From Amycolatopsis oliviviridis (lineage in GTDB: Bacteria; Actinomycetota; Actinomycetes; Mycobacteriales; Pseudonocardiaceae), in assembly GCF_014654365.1 (NCBI RefSeq), contig NZ_BNAY01000001.1, forward strand, positions 1,240,001 through 1,304,000: DNA of 64,000 nucleotides. Reading direction: 5' to 3'. Under the pieces are notes generated by a model. It saw nothing but the letters and a program-made list of their open reading frames with translations. It ran no database searches and had not been told where the DNA came from. This document shows positions 55,958 through 64,000 of the stretch, in pieces. Positions within the stretch are counted from its first letter, which is position 1. Each line of letters opens with the position of its first letter. The position numbers and the translations under genes were made by a program.

Positions 55958-57658
55958 ATGAAACCGACCTGGCGCGCAGGCGTCACCGCGATCGCCGTCG
56001 CACTGCTGACGGCCGCGACCACGACCGCCCCGGCCGCCGCCCCGGCCACGGGCTCGCGCACCGTCACCTACCACGGCTATCAGCTCGACGTCCCCGACGG
56101 CTGGCGGGTGGTGGACCTGGCCGCGACGCCGAGTGCCTGCGTCCGCTTCGACACCGAGACCGTCTACTTGGGACACCAGTCACAAGAACCGGACTGTCCC
56201 TCGAAACTCCTCGGCCGCACCGCGGGCCTGGTGATCCAACCACTCGGGGAACTGGGGCCCGAGCAGGTCCCGGACGGAGTGGTGACCGCACGGCCGGGGA
56301 CGGCCGTACCACCGCCGGGCACGCCTTCCCACGAAGGCGCGATCCACGTCGCCGTGCCCGACGCCGGTGTCCTCGTCACCGCCGGGCACACCGACGTCAC
56401 CGAATCGACCGTGCGGACAGCGCTGGCGGGAGCGCGTCTGGCCCCGGGCGGTGCCCATGCCGATCTGCCTGCCAGACCGAGCAAGGCGGCCGCTGCGGCG
56501 CCGATCGTCACACCGGGAAGCTTTCAGGGCAAGGGTTTCGAAACCTGCGCCGCGCCTTCTCAGTCCACTATGGACGCCTGGCGGTCCTCGCCGTACCGCG
56601 CCGTCGGCATCTACAGCAGCGGTGATCTCCGTGCCTGCGCGCAACCCAATCTCACCGCGGCGTGGGTCGCGAACCAGGCCGCCCGCGGCTGGCGTTTCAT
56701 CCTCACCGACGTCGGCAGGCAAGCGCCGTGCACCGGTTACCGGCTGAAGATGTCCACCGACCCCTCGACCGCCCGGCAGCAAGGCAAGGACGCGGCGGCG
56801 AGTGCCATCGCGGCGAACACCGCGCTCGGGTTCGGGCCGGGCAGCGTGATCTACAGCGACATCGAGGGCTACTCGTCGACGGCGGCCTGCAAGGCGAGCG
56901 TGCTGTCCTACGTCAGCGGCTGGACCGAGGCGCTGCACGCGAAGGGCTGGCTGTCCGGGGTCTACACGAGCGCGGGATCCGGGATCAAGGATCTCGCGAG
57001 CGCGTACACGAACACCGCCTACACCAGAACGGATCACATCTGGTTCGCCTGGTGGAACGACAAAGCCGACGTCGACACCGGCTCCTACGCGCCGAGCACG
57101 TACTGGGCGAGCCATCAGCGGATCCACCAGTACGCCGGCGAGGTCGCGGAAACCTGGGGCGGGGTGAGGATCTCCGGTATCGATCGCGACTACCTGGACG
57201 TCGGACGTACGACGCGGCCGTGCGACACGGTAAGCCTCGACTTCACCGCGTATCCGAAAACCGTCCAGGGCGCGACCGGGAACCTGGTCAAAGCGGCACA
57301 GTGCCTCTTGACTCCCGCGGGCAAACCGTCCGGCACGTTCGACGAATCCACGGTGTCCGCCACGAAGGCGTTCCAGCAGTCCCACGGGCTCACCGTCACC
57401 GGCGAGATCGAAGCGCACACCTGGACCGCACTACTGTCCACAGGGGACACTCCCACGTTGCGGCAGGGTTCGTCCGGCGCCGCGGTGAACCGGCTGCAAC
57501 GCGCGCTGACCGCCGCGTCCGGCACGACCCTCGCCATCGACGGCACGTTCGGCCCGAACACCGAAAAGGCGGTCCGTGCCTACCAGACCGCGCACGGACT
57601 CGGGGTCGACGGAGTGGTCGGCCAGGCCACCTGGGGCGCGTTGCAGGCGGGGCGGTGA
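55958..57658 (+). CDS. Secreted DUF1906 glycoside hydrolase-like protein with two peptidoglycan-binding domains
   Basis: 566 residues. Signal 1-28; an N-terminal domain of unknown type; the DUF1906 (Rv2525c-like) TIM barrel at about 193-415 (GSFQGKGFETCAAPSQSTMDAW, then VIYSDIEGYSS and WFAWWNDK). C-terminal PG_binding modules include TRPCDTVSL and LVKAAQCLLTP, a two-cysteine version shared with the NlpC and GH75 neighbours. Rv2525c is a Tat-exported wall-related protein; DUF1906 proteins may hydrolyse wall glycans. A strong GGGAGGAG precedes the ATG. Confidence 0.9.
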   Translation: MKPTWRAGVTAIAVALLTAATTTAPAAAPATGSRTVTYHGYQLDVPDGWRVVDLAATPSACVRFDTETVYLGHQSQEPDCPSKLLGRTAGLVIQPLGELGPEQVPDGVVTARPGTAVPPPGTPSHEGAIHVAVPDAGVLVTAGHTDVTESTVRTALAGARLAPGGAHADLPARPSKAAAAAPIVTPGSFQGKGFETCAAPSQSTMDAWRSSPYRAVGIYSSGDLRACAQPNLTAAWVANQAARGWRFILTDVGRQAPCTGYRLKMSTDPSTARQQGKDAAASAIAANTALGFGPGSVIYSDIEGYSSTAACKASVLSYVSGWTEALHAKGWLSGVYTSAGSGIKDLASAYTNTAYTRTDHIWFAWWNDKADVDTGSYAPSTYWASHQRIHQYAGEVAETWGGVRISGIDRDYLDVGRTTRPCDTVSLDFTAYPKTVQGATGNLVKAAQCLLTPAGKPSGTFDESTVSATKAFQQSHGLTVTGEIEAHTWTALLSTGDTPTLRQGSSGAAVNRLQRALTAASGTTLAIDGTFGPNTEKAVRAYQTAHGLGVDGVVGQATWGALQAGR

Positions 57659-57732
57659 GCGTCGTGCCGGACCTTTTCACACAGGCCGAAACGGTTGTCC
57701 CCGCCCGTTCCCGCTTCCTACCGTCGTCCGTC

Positions 57733-59349
57733 GTGGCGAACAAATGGTTTCCCGTACTGGCGGCCGCGGCCGCACTGACCTTCGTGACCTCACCGGCGAC
57801 GGCCGCGCCCACCCTCGCGGCGCTCCCGGCCGTCCCTCAGGCCGACGTGAACGGCGACGGCGTCGCCGACCTCGTCCTGTCCACCGGTGCGCGGCTGACC
57901 TACAGCGGCGACACCTCCCTCAACCCCCACGATCTCGGCGGTTCCGTGCTGGTGGTGCCCGGCGGGGCCGCCCCGCCCGGCGCGCCCTCGGCGCTGATCA
58001 ACCAGAACACCACCGGCGTCGGGCTGGGCATGGAGGCGAACGACAAGTTCGGCGCCGCCCTCGCGACCGGCGACTTCAACCGGGACGGACTGGCCGACGT
58101 CGCGATCGGCAACCCGGGCGAGTCGGTCGGCGGCCTGGCGAACGCGGGTACGGTCAGCATCCTCTACGGCCAGCGCACCGCGCCCTATCTCCGGGCTCTG
58201 CCCGGGGCGCTCGGGACGATCAACCAGGACACCGCGGACGTGCCGGGGGCGATGGAGGCCGGTGACCAGTTCGGCGCCAGCCTGGCCACCGGCGATTTCA
58301 ACGGTGACGGTTACGCCGACCTCGGCGTCGGCTCACCGGGTGAAGCGATCGAGACGAAGGCACGTGCCGGCGCGGTATGGGTCTTCTACGGCGGGAGTGC
58401 CGGGCTCACCGCCCGGAACGCGATCGCGTTCAACCAGGACGACCCGGATCTGGCGGGCGCGTCCGAAGCGGGCGACCTGATGGGCTGGTCGCTGGCGGCC
58501 GGGGACGTCACCGGGGACAAGCGGGACGATCTCGCCGTCGTGTCGTCCGGTGAGGTGATCACCGGGACGGCCAACGCCTGGGGGTCGGTCCACCTGCTGC
58601 ACGGCTCGGCGAGCGGGCTGTCGGCCAAGGCGTCCTCCTACATCAGCGTGGGCAACGCGGCCACCGACGGGAAATGGCGGGGCGCGGTCATCGGCCGCTT
58701 CCACGGCGGGGCCAACGCCGATCTGGTGATCCAGGCCGACCGCCGTCGCGGCGGTCCCACCGGATCCGGCGCGCTCGTCGCCGTCCGGGGCGGTTCCGCC
58801 GGGCTGACCACCGCGGTCGAGGTGATCGACCAGTCCGGTGACGCGATCCCGGGAAGTCCCGAGGCGAACGACTACTTCGGAGGCTCTCTCGCCGTCGGCG
58901 ACCTCGACGGCGACACCTTCGACGACCTGGCCGTCGGAGTGCCGAAAGAGGACAACCGCACCGGCGCGCTGTGCCTGCTGCGCGGAGGCGCGACCGGGTT
59001 GTCGTCCTTCCCCGCCACGGCGGTCGGCGAGAACACCGCGCCCCTGAACGCCGGCGCGGCGGCGGGCGAGGGATTCGGCTACGGGCTGCGGATCCTCGAC
59101 ATCACCGGTGACGGCAAACCGGAACTGACCGTTTCGGCTCCCTGGGAGAACGGCGGCCCGCAGACCGGAGCGATGTTCGTGCTGAACACCGGGCTCACGG
59201 GCAACGCCCTGACCGTGACGGCGGCACGCAAACTCACCCGCACCGAGATCGGCACGGCCACCGCCTTCGGCCCCGGAGCCCCGTTCGCGGGCAACTCCGC
59301 CGTGCTGGACGACAACCTGGACTCACCGAAGCAGGGGGATCACCCATGA
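57733..59349 (+). CDS. Secreted FG-GAP repeat protein
   Basis: 538 residues. From GTG 57733 it has the export signal ANKWFPVLAAAAALTFVTS. The body has at least six FG-GAP repeats with calcium-binding loops (ADVNGDGVADLVLS, GDFNRDGLADVAIG, GDFNGDGYADLGVG), an integrin-like propeller. TTGTCC, an 18-base gap and TACCGT place transcription at the GTG, i.e. leaderless. GTG 57655, overlapping the preceding stop, is an alternative. Coupled by ATGA to phoD; possibly an adhesion or enzyme-scaffold protein. Confidence 0.88.
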   Translation: MANKWFPVLAAAAALTFVTSPATAAPTLAALPAVPQADVNGDGVADLVLSTGARLTYSGDTSLNPHDLGGSVLVVPGGAAPPGAPSALINQNTTGVGLGMEANDKFGAALATGDFNRDGLADVAIGNPGESVGGLANAGTVSILYGQRTAPYLRALPGALGTINQDTADVPGAMEAGDQFGASLATGDFNGDGYADLGVGSPGEAIETKARAGAVWVFYGGSAGLTARNAIAFNQDDPDLAGASEAGDLMGWSLAAGDVTGDKRDDLAVVSSGEVITGTANAWGSVHLLHGSASGLSAKASSYISVGNAATDGKWRGAVIGRFHGGANADLVIQADRRRGGPTGSGALVAVRGGSAGLTTAVEVIDQSGDAIPGSPEANDYFGGSLAVGDLDGDTFDDLAVGVPKEDNRTGALCLLRGGATGLSSFPATAVGENTAPLNAGAAAGEGFGYGLRILDITGDGKPELTVSAPWENGGPQTGAMFVLNTGLTGNALTVTAARKLTRTEIGTATAFGPGAPFAGNSAVLDDNLDSPKQGDHP

Positions 59350-60872
59350 GCAAGTTGAACCGACGGACGTTCGTCTTCGGTACCGCCGTCACCGTGGGAG
59401 CGGTGGCACTGGGCGGCCGGGCGAGCGCCGCGCTGGCCTATCCGTTCAAACTCGGTGTCGCGTCGGGCGACCCGCTGCCCGACGGTGTCGTGCTGTGGAC
59501 CAGGCTGGCGCCGGACCCGCTGAAGAACGGCAACGGCGGCATGCCGACCACGTCGACCGCGGTGGACTGGGAGGTCGCGACCGACGACAAGTTCGCGAAC
59601 GTGGTCAGGAACGGCCGGGTCACCGCGGTGTACGCCGACGCCCACTCGGTGCACGTCGAAGTCAACGGGCTGCAACCGGACTACGAGTACTACTACCGGT
59701 TCCGCGCCGAAGGGCACATCTCCCCCGTCGGCCGCACCCGCACCGCTCCCGCGTTCGACACGTTCGGACGCGACCTGCTGATGGCGTTCACCTCGTGCGC
59801 GCACTACGAAGACGGCTTCTACACCGTGTACCGCCGCATGGCCGAGGAACGCCCCGGCCTCATCCTGCATCTCGGCGACTACATCTACGAAACCAGCAAC
59901 AAAGCCGAGGATCCGCGTCCCCGGCGTCACGCCGACAAAGCCGAGCTCGTCGATCTCGGCGACTACCGGCGCCGGTACGCGGAGTACAAGATGGACTCCG
60001 ACCTCCAGGCCGCGCACGCCGCCGCGCCCTGGCTGGTCGTACCGGACGATCACGAGGTCGAGAACAACTACGCCGGGGATCACCGGGCCAACGACAACCC
60101 CTCCCTGCCCAACGGCTGGGCCAAGCGTCGCGAGGACGCCTACAAGGCGTACTACGAGAACATGCCGTTGCGGGGCGGGGCGAAACCGAACGGGCACAAG
60201 ATCCAGCTGTACCGGCGGGTGCGCTGGGGCAGGCTGGCGACCTTCCACATGCTCGACACCCGCCAGTACCGGAGCGATCAGGCGTGCGGCGACGGGTGGA
60301 AGTACTGCCCCGAAGCCGGCGATCCGGCGCGGAGCCTGCCCGGCATCGCGCAGGAGAACTGGCTGCTCGACGGGTTCGCCCAGCGGCAGGGAACCTGGGA
60401 CCTGATCGGTCAGCAGGTCTTCTTCGCCCGGCGGGCCGACGCGAACGGCGCGTCGGGAATGGACGGCTGGGACGGCTACCCGGCCTCCCGCGACCGTATC
60501 CAGAAGGGCTGGGTCCAGCGCGGAGTCCGCAACCCGGTGGTCCTCACCGGGGACGTCCACCGGGCCTGGGCGAACGAACTCAAGGTGGACTTCACCAACC
60601 CGGCCTCCCCGGTCGTCGGCACCGAACTGGTCACCAGCTCCGTCTCCTCCGGCGGCAACGGCGCCGACACCACGGGCGTTCCCGATCAGGCCGGGAACCC
60701 GCACCTCAAGTTCTACTCCCAGCACCGCGGGTACGTCCGGGCGAAGCTGAGCCAGACGAAGATGGACGTCGACTTCCGGGCCGTCAAGAAGGTCACCGTA
60801 CGCGGAGAACCGGTGACGACGCTGCGCTCGTACGTCGTCGAGGAAGGCCGTCCGGGCCTGCAGGCCCCGTGA
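59346..60872 (+). CDS. phoD: Alkaline phosphatase D (PhoD-like), Tat-exported
   Basis: 508 residues. The twin-arginine signal LNRRTFVFG and hydrophobic stretch to about 30 mark export of a folded metalloenzyme. PhoD signatures: LHLGDYIYE, PDDHEVENNYAGD, and TGDVHRAW, binding Fe/Ca. It hydrolyses phosphodiesters or monoesters, perhaps wall teichoic-like polymers. The ATG overlaps the FG-GAP gene stop. A 32-base perfect palindrome follows. Confidence 0.95.
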   Translation: MSKLNRRTFVFGTAVTVGAVALGGRASAALAYPFKLGVASGDPLPDGVVLWTRLAPDPLKNGNGGMPTTSTAVDWEVATDDKFANVVRNGRVTAVYADAHSVHVEVNGLQPDYEYYYRFRAEGHISPVGRTRTAPAFDTFGRDLLMAFTSCAHYEDGFYTVYRRMAEERPGLILHLGDYIYETSNKAEDPRPRRHADKAELVDLGDYRRRYAEYKMDSDLQAAHAAAPWLVVPDDHEVENNYAGDHRANDNPSLPNGWAKRREDAYKAYYENMPLRGGAKPNGHKIQLYRRVRWGRLATFHMLDTRQYRSDQACGDGWKYCPEAGDPARSLPGIAQENWLLDGFAQRQGTWDLIGQQVFFARRADANGASGMDGWDGYPASRDRIQKGWVQRGVRNPVVLTGDVHRAWANELKVDFTNPASPVVGTELVTSSVSSGGNGADTTGVPDQAGNPHLKFYSQHRGYVRAKLSQTKMDVDFRAVKKVTVRGEPVTTLRSYVVEEGRPGLQAP

Positions 60873-60877
60873 TCGGA

Positions 60878-60909
60878 GTCCGGGGCCCGGCCGCGGCCGG
60901 GCCCCGGAC
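60878..60909. terminator. 32-base perfect palindrome between convergent genes
   Basis: GTCCGGGGCCCGGCCG mirrored exactly with no spacer. It lies six bases after phoD and two before the winged-helix gene stop; probably a bidirectional terminator. Confidence 0.75.
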
Positions 60910-60911
60910 GT

Positions 60912-61874
60912 TCAGCCCTCCGCCAACAGCGCGAGGCCGAGCGGGGTGATCGAATGCAGTACGGACTGCCCGTTCTGGCAGCTCGTGATCAGGCCGGCCT
61001 CGCGCAGGGTGGCCGCCTGCTGGCTCGCAGTCGGCAGGCTGGTCTCCGTCCGGGAGGCCACTTCGGTGGTCGTACCCGGGCGCTCCCCGATGACCTCGAG
61101 GACCCGGGCGCGCGTCCGCCCCAGGAGTGACGTCAGCGGCCGGCCCGTCCCTCCGCCCACCGACCAGCCCACCTTGTGCTCGATCGGATAGACCAGGGTC
61201 GGTTCGAGCTCACCGTCCAGGAAGGTCGTCGGCAGCCCCCAGCAGAAGAAGGACGGCGCGAGGCACAGTCCCCGCCCGTTCAGCCGCAGTTCCTGGTCCA
61301 CCGGATAGTCCAGCTCCAGCACGGGATAGTTCCACCGCGCCGTCGGGTGCACCCGGGCGAGCAGGTGCTCGCATCCCTCCTCGGTCATCATCTTGACCTG
61401 CCTGGCCCGTTCCTGTTCGACGCGGCCGCAGATGCGCACCCAGTACGGTGCGAGACAGGCCGCGAAATACCGTTCGACCGAGTCCGCGAGCCGGGTGAGC
61501 GTCTCCGGTCTGCCCTCGGCCAGACCGGAAGTCCACGCGGGAAGCCGCCGGTGCCCGGCGAGCACGGTCAGATCGGCCTTGAGCCGCTGTTTCGGGGTAC
61601 GGCGCAGGGCTTCGAGCCCGTCGGACAGTGACAGGTTCCGCAGGGTCGGGGTGATGAAATCGACCGCGTAACCCGACTGCGGCGCCAGATCCGCCAGCAG
61701 CCGGGTGGTGACGTGCGCCGCCTGCGCCACCGATCTTCGCCATTCTTCGAAGATCGCCCCGCCTTCGCGGCCTCGCAGCCGGTACACACTGAGCAGCACC
61801 TCCCACATCGGCTGCGGCGCGGCACTGATCCGGGTCCTGGCCAGATCTTCGGGAGTGAAATGAATTTTCAACAT
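60912..61874 (-). CDS. Winged-helix transcriptional regulator with N-terminal sensor (DUF5937-like)
   Basis: 320 residues. The HTH is C-terminal (about 250-315: TSLLGRTRARVLEVIGERPGTTTEVASRT), ArsR-like, preceded by a helical sensor region starting KIHFTPEDLARTRISAAPQPMWE, the N-terminal signature of this actinobacterial group. GAGGGGGGAC precedes the ATG. It is divergent from the NlpC-like gene, so it may control the wall-enzyme cluster. The ligand is unknown. Confidence 0.87.
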   Translation of the reverse strand: MLKIHFTPEDLARTRISAAPQPMWEVLLSVYRLRGREGGAIFEEWRRSVAQAAHVTTRLLADLAPQSGYAVDFITPTLRNLSLSDGLEALRRTPKQRLKADLTVLAGHRRLPAWTSGLAEGRPETLTRLADSVERYFAACLAPYWVRICGRVEQERARQVKMMTEEGCEHLLARVHPTARWNYPVLELDYPVDQELRLNGRGLCLAPSFFCWGLPTTFLDGELEPTLVYPIEHKVGWSVGGGTGRPLTSLLGRTRARVLEVIGERPGTTTEVASRTETSLPTASQQAATLREAGLITSCQNGQSVLHSITPLGLALLAEG

Positions 61875-62054
61875 CAGCGTCCCCCCTCGCGACGCTCGAT
61901 GTTAGGGGATCATCGGCGTTCTCTGACACCACCCGGGGCGCAAATACCGCGCCGGACTGGTTCCGCCTACCACCAGGGTTGACCCGCTGAACACCCCCTT
62001 TGGGGTGGGCGAAAACCTTTGCCACACCCGTCCGTCCGCTCCGATGCTTGGCCC

Positions 62055-63053
62055 ATGCGAACCATCGCCGCGAGCGTCCTCGCCGCCGTCCTGATCCTTT
62101 GTGGACTGATCCAGCCAGTGCCCCGGATCGCCCTCGCGGCACCGGATCCCCACTCCGCGGAACACCCGGCCGCCGATTTGAGGCTCACCCGCGACGACAT
62201 CCTGACCCGGGCGAAGAGCTGGATCGACGAACGGGTGCCGTACAGCCAGAGCGCGAAGCACACCAACCGATACGGCACGTACCGGCAGGACTGCTCCGGC
62301 TACGTGTCGATGGCCTGGGGGCTGAAGACCGCGCGCTGGACGGGCGACATCATGGAGGTCGCCACCCGGATCGAGAAGAAGAACCTCCTGCCGGGCGACA
62401 GCCTGTGGGTGCATTCCAGCTCGCACCAGCACATGGCGCTGTTCCTCCGCTGGGCGAACGCCGCGAAGACCCAGGCCGTGGTGTGGGAGGAGTACCGCAC
62501 CGGAACGGTGGCGTCCGAGCGCACCTGGTCGGCGGACCGGACGGCGGGATTCACCGCGATCCGGTACCGCAACGTCCTCGAAGGCGACGCCAAGACCTGC
62601 GCTGCGGTGAGCCTGGATCACCCGCGTTACCCCGAAATCGCACCGGCCGCGACCGGCGACCTCGTCAAGACGGCGCAGTGCCTGCTCACCTCCGCCGGAT
62701 TCCCCACCGGCGCCAACGGCCCCACCGGCACGTTCGACGACACGACTTCGAGCGCCACGAAACAGTTCCAGACGAGCAGGGGTTTGCCCTCACTCGGCAA
62801 GGTCGACTCACACACCTGGACGGCGCTGCTGGCGAGGGGCACCACCCCGCAGGTCCAGGACGGCGCGTCCGGGGACGCGGTGCTGCGCCTTCAGCGCGCG
62901 CTGAACGCCGCCCTCGACGCGGGCCTGGAACTCGACGGCAGGTTCGGCGCCAACACCACCGCCGCGGTGAAGCGGTACCAGGGCGCGCACGGGCTGTCCG
63001 CCGACGGAATCGTCGGTCCGAACACCTGGGCCGCGCTGCAGGCCGGGAAATAG
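62055..63053 (+). CDS. Secreted NlpC/P60-like protein with peptidoglycan-binding domains
   Basis: 332 residues. Signal 1-29; a cysteine-peptidase-like domain with Cys80 in RQDCSGYVSMAWGL and His126 in SHQHMALFL; then two PG_binding modules (about 205-270 and 275-332), the first carrying the CAAVSL...AQCLL cysteine pair. It should cut or bind wall peptides. No ribosome site; GATGCT lies six bases before the ATG, so the message is probably leaderless. The inverted repeat ACCCC-N4-GGGGT (near 61993) may be an operator. Confidence 0.88.
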   Translation: MRTIAASVLAAVLILCGLIQPVPRIALAAPDPHSAEHPAADLRLTRDDILTRAKSWIDERVPYSQSAKHTNRYGTYRQDCSGYVSMAWGLKTARWTGDIMEVATRIEKKNLLPGDSLWVHSSSHQHMALFLRWANAAKTQAVVWEEYRTGTVASERTWSADRTAGFTAIRYRNVLEGDAKTCAAVSLDHPRYPEIAPAATGDLVKTAQCLLTSAGFPTGANGPTGTFDDTTSSATKQFQTSRGLPSLGKVDSHTWTALLARGTTPQVQDGASGDAVLRLQRALNAALDAGLELDGRFGANTTAAVKRYQGAHGLSADGIVGPNTWAALQAGK

Positions 63054-63055
63054 TC

Positions 63056-63068
63056 GTCCACTGTGGAC
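63056..63068. repeat. Short palindrome GTCCACTGTGGAC
   Basis: A perfect 13-base dyad between two genes of the same direction. Near-identical copies: 3787-3798, 19111-19123, 34339-34351 (inside a coding region) and 41936-41948. Role unknown. Confidence 0.45.
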
Positions 63069-63084
63069 ACGGAAAGAGGTGGTG

Positions 63085-64000
63085 ATGCCGGTGCGAACGG
63101 CACTAATCGGAATGGTCATGGTGGTCGCCGGCGGGCTGGCGGCGGCGGGCGGCGCGACGGCGGCCGAGGCCGCCGATCCGACCGGCGCCGAGCTGAGCGC
63201 GGTGGTGGCGACCTGCGGGCAGCAGGTGTCCGCCGGGAAATACGCGGAACGCAGCGGAGGCGCCCGCACGGTTCCCGTGTGCGCGACCGGCGGCGCCGTG
63301 CACTGGCGGTCCGGGATGACGATCGACTGCGACGGCCAGCGCACCGAGAAGTGCAACGCTTCGACGGATCCGTCCTGGCAGGGGCAGACGGCGTGGTCGC
63401 AGTCGGACGGCAAGCCGCTCAACGCCGAGAAGCTGCCCTACATCGTGGTCCCCGGGATCAGCTCGACCTGGAGCTACGCCCGCTCCGGCATCACCGGAGG
63501 GACCGTCGCCGCGGTGGTCTACCAGGGCAGGGTCGCCTACGCCGTCGTCGGCGACGTCGGTCCGGCGGGAGCGATCGGCGAGGGTTCCTACGCGCTGGCC
63601 AAGGCACTCGGCATCAACCCCGACCCGCGTTCGGGCGGGGTGTCCGGCAGGGTCGTCGACTACATCGTCTTCCCCGGTGTCAAAGCCGCCCCCATCCAGG
63701 ACGCGGCCGACGCGGTCACCCGGGGCAAACGGGCCGCGACCGACCTCGTGTCCCGAACCCACGGCTGTGCGAGCGTCGGTGTCGACGGCCTTTATCCGCG
63801 ACTCGACCCCGGTGCCGCCCTCCCTGAGGTGAAGAAGGCGCAATGCCTGCTGCGGGCCGCCGGACAGGACACGGGTTCCGGTGATCCGAGCGGTGTCCTG
63901 GATCCGGCGACCGTGTCCGCGGTGAAGCGGTTCCAGAAACAGGTGGGGCTCGCGGAGGCGGGCTCGGTGGACTCGCACACCTGGACGGCGCTGCTGGCGC
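63085..64000 (+). CDS. Secreted GH75 chitosanase-like protein with peptidoglycan-binding domain (partial)
   Basis: The right edge cuts the gene after 305 codons. Export signal (MPVRTALIGMVMVVAGGLAA), then a GH75 domain: MTIDCDGQRTEKCN, LPYIVVPGISS, and AAVVYQGRVAYAVVGDVGPAGAIGEGSYALA. GH75 enzymes cleave chitosan or glucosamine-rich glycans. A PG_binding module with HGCASV and KKAQCLLRAAG begins near residue 235. AGAGG lies five bases before the ATG. GTCCACTGTGGAC lies just upstream (63056-63068). Confidence 0.88.
   Translation, partial: MPVRTALIGMVMVVAGGLAAAGGATAAEAADPTGAELSAVVATCGQQVSAGKYAERSGGARTVPVCATGGAVHWRSGMTIDCDGQRTEKCNASTDPSWQGQTAWSQSDGKPLNAEKLPYIVVPGISSTWSYARSGITGGTVAAVVYQGRVAYAVVGDVGPAGAIGEGSYALAKALGINPDPRSGGVSGRVVDYIVFPGVKAAPIQDAADAVTRGKRAATDLVSRTHGCASVGVDGLYPRLDPGAALPEVKKAQCLLRAAGQDTGSGDPSGVLDPATVSAVKRFQKQVGLAEAGSVDSHTWTALLA

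Noticed and set aside
56662..57732. N-terminal extension of the FG-GAP protein reading through the DUF1906 gene
   Set aside because: The extension is an Arg-rich out-of-frame reading of the DUF1906 gene; the signal peptide begins at GTG 57733.

Overview
The window is high-GC actinobacterial DNA that looks like a Pseudonocardiaceae chromosome, most probably Amycolatopsis. The reasons are the very GC-rich third codon positions, frequent GTG starts, apparent leaderless mRNAs, an F420-type LLM oxidoreductase, DUF397/DUF5753 regulators, tandem DUF4360 proteins, and many perfect intergenic palindromes in place of U-tract terminators. I see no rRNA, tRNA, IS element, prophage or CRISPR array. Both edges cut a gene: an MFS transporter on the left and a GH75 chitosanase on the right.

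Layout. 1-12.4 kb holds an MFS exporter, a secreted M36 metalloprotease, an ECF41 sigma factor with its oxidoreductase partner, a GH92 alpha-mannosidase coupled to a FUSC membrane protein, and two tandem DUF4360 secreted proteins. 12.4-15.6 kb holds a MarR regulator, malate dehydrogenase, and a MerR regulator divergent from an imine-reductase-like enzyme. 15.6-19.2 kb is an accessory island. It contains a DUF5753 regulator, a ThiF/MccB-like adenylyltransferase with an N-terminal RRE-like domain, an unannotated 22-codon peptide gene directly upstream that ends in Asn, and a divergent DUF5753 regulator plus DUF397 pair. 19.3-26.8 kb holds a DUF6493-like/SWIM zinc-finger pair, a tiny membrane protein, a TetR regulator with a C-terminal Cys cluster, a beta-helix protein and a PAP2 phosphatase.

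26.9-37.7 kb looks like conserved core: M3 peptidase, histidine phosphatase, UppP, LLM oxidoreductase, aldo/keto reductase, a propeller lipoprotein, DUF5703, an ArsR/SRPBCC pair, an alpha/beta hydrolase and an M20 peptidase. 38-49.8 kb holds hypothetical proteins, two secreted serine proteases (S1 and S8) divergent from a LuxR-type LAL regulator, a GAF/DUF4407 operon and an EamA-type transporter. 50-53.2 kb is a TetR-controlled block (NTF2-like, NmrA-like and a class C serine hydrolase) linked by a shared operator. A DHFR-like pseudogene follows.

53.9-64 kb is a cell-wall cluster. It contains M74 and M23 endopeptidases, a DUF1906 protein, an FG-GAP protein coupled to PhoD, a winged-helix regulator, an NlpC/P60-like protein and a GH75 chitosanase. 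Five of these secreted proteins carry peptidoglycan-binding modules, and three of the five share an unusual two-cysteine version.

The candidate for an undescribed system is the peptide/ThiF pair at 16596-17778. Its architecture matches microcin C biosynthesis: an MccB-like E1 enzyme and a short precursor ending in Asn. It sits between DUF5753 regulators, with no recognisable exporter or self-immunity gene next to it.
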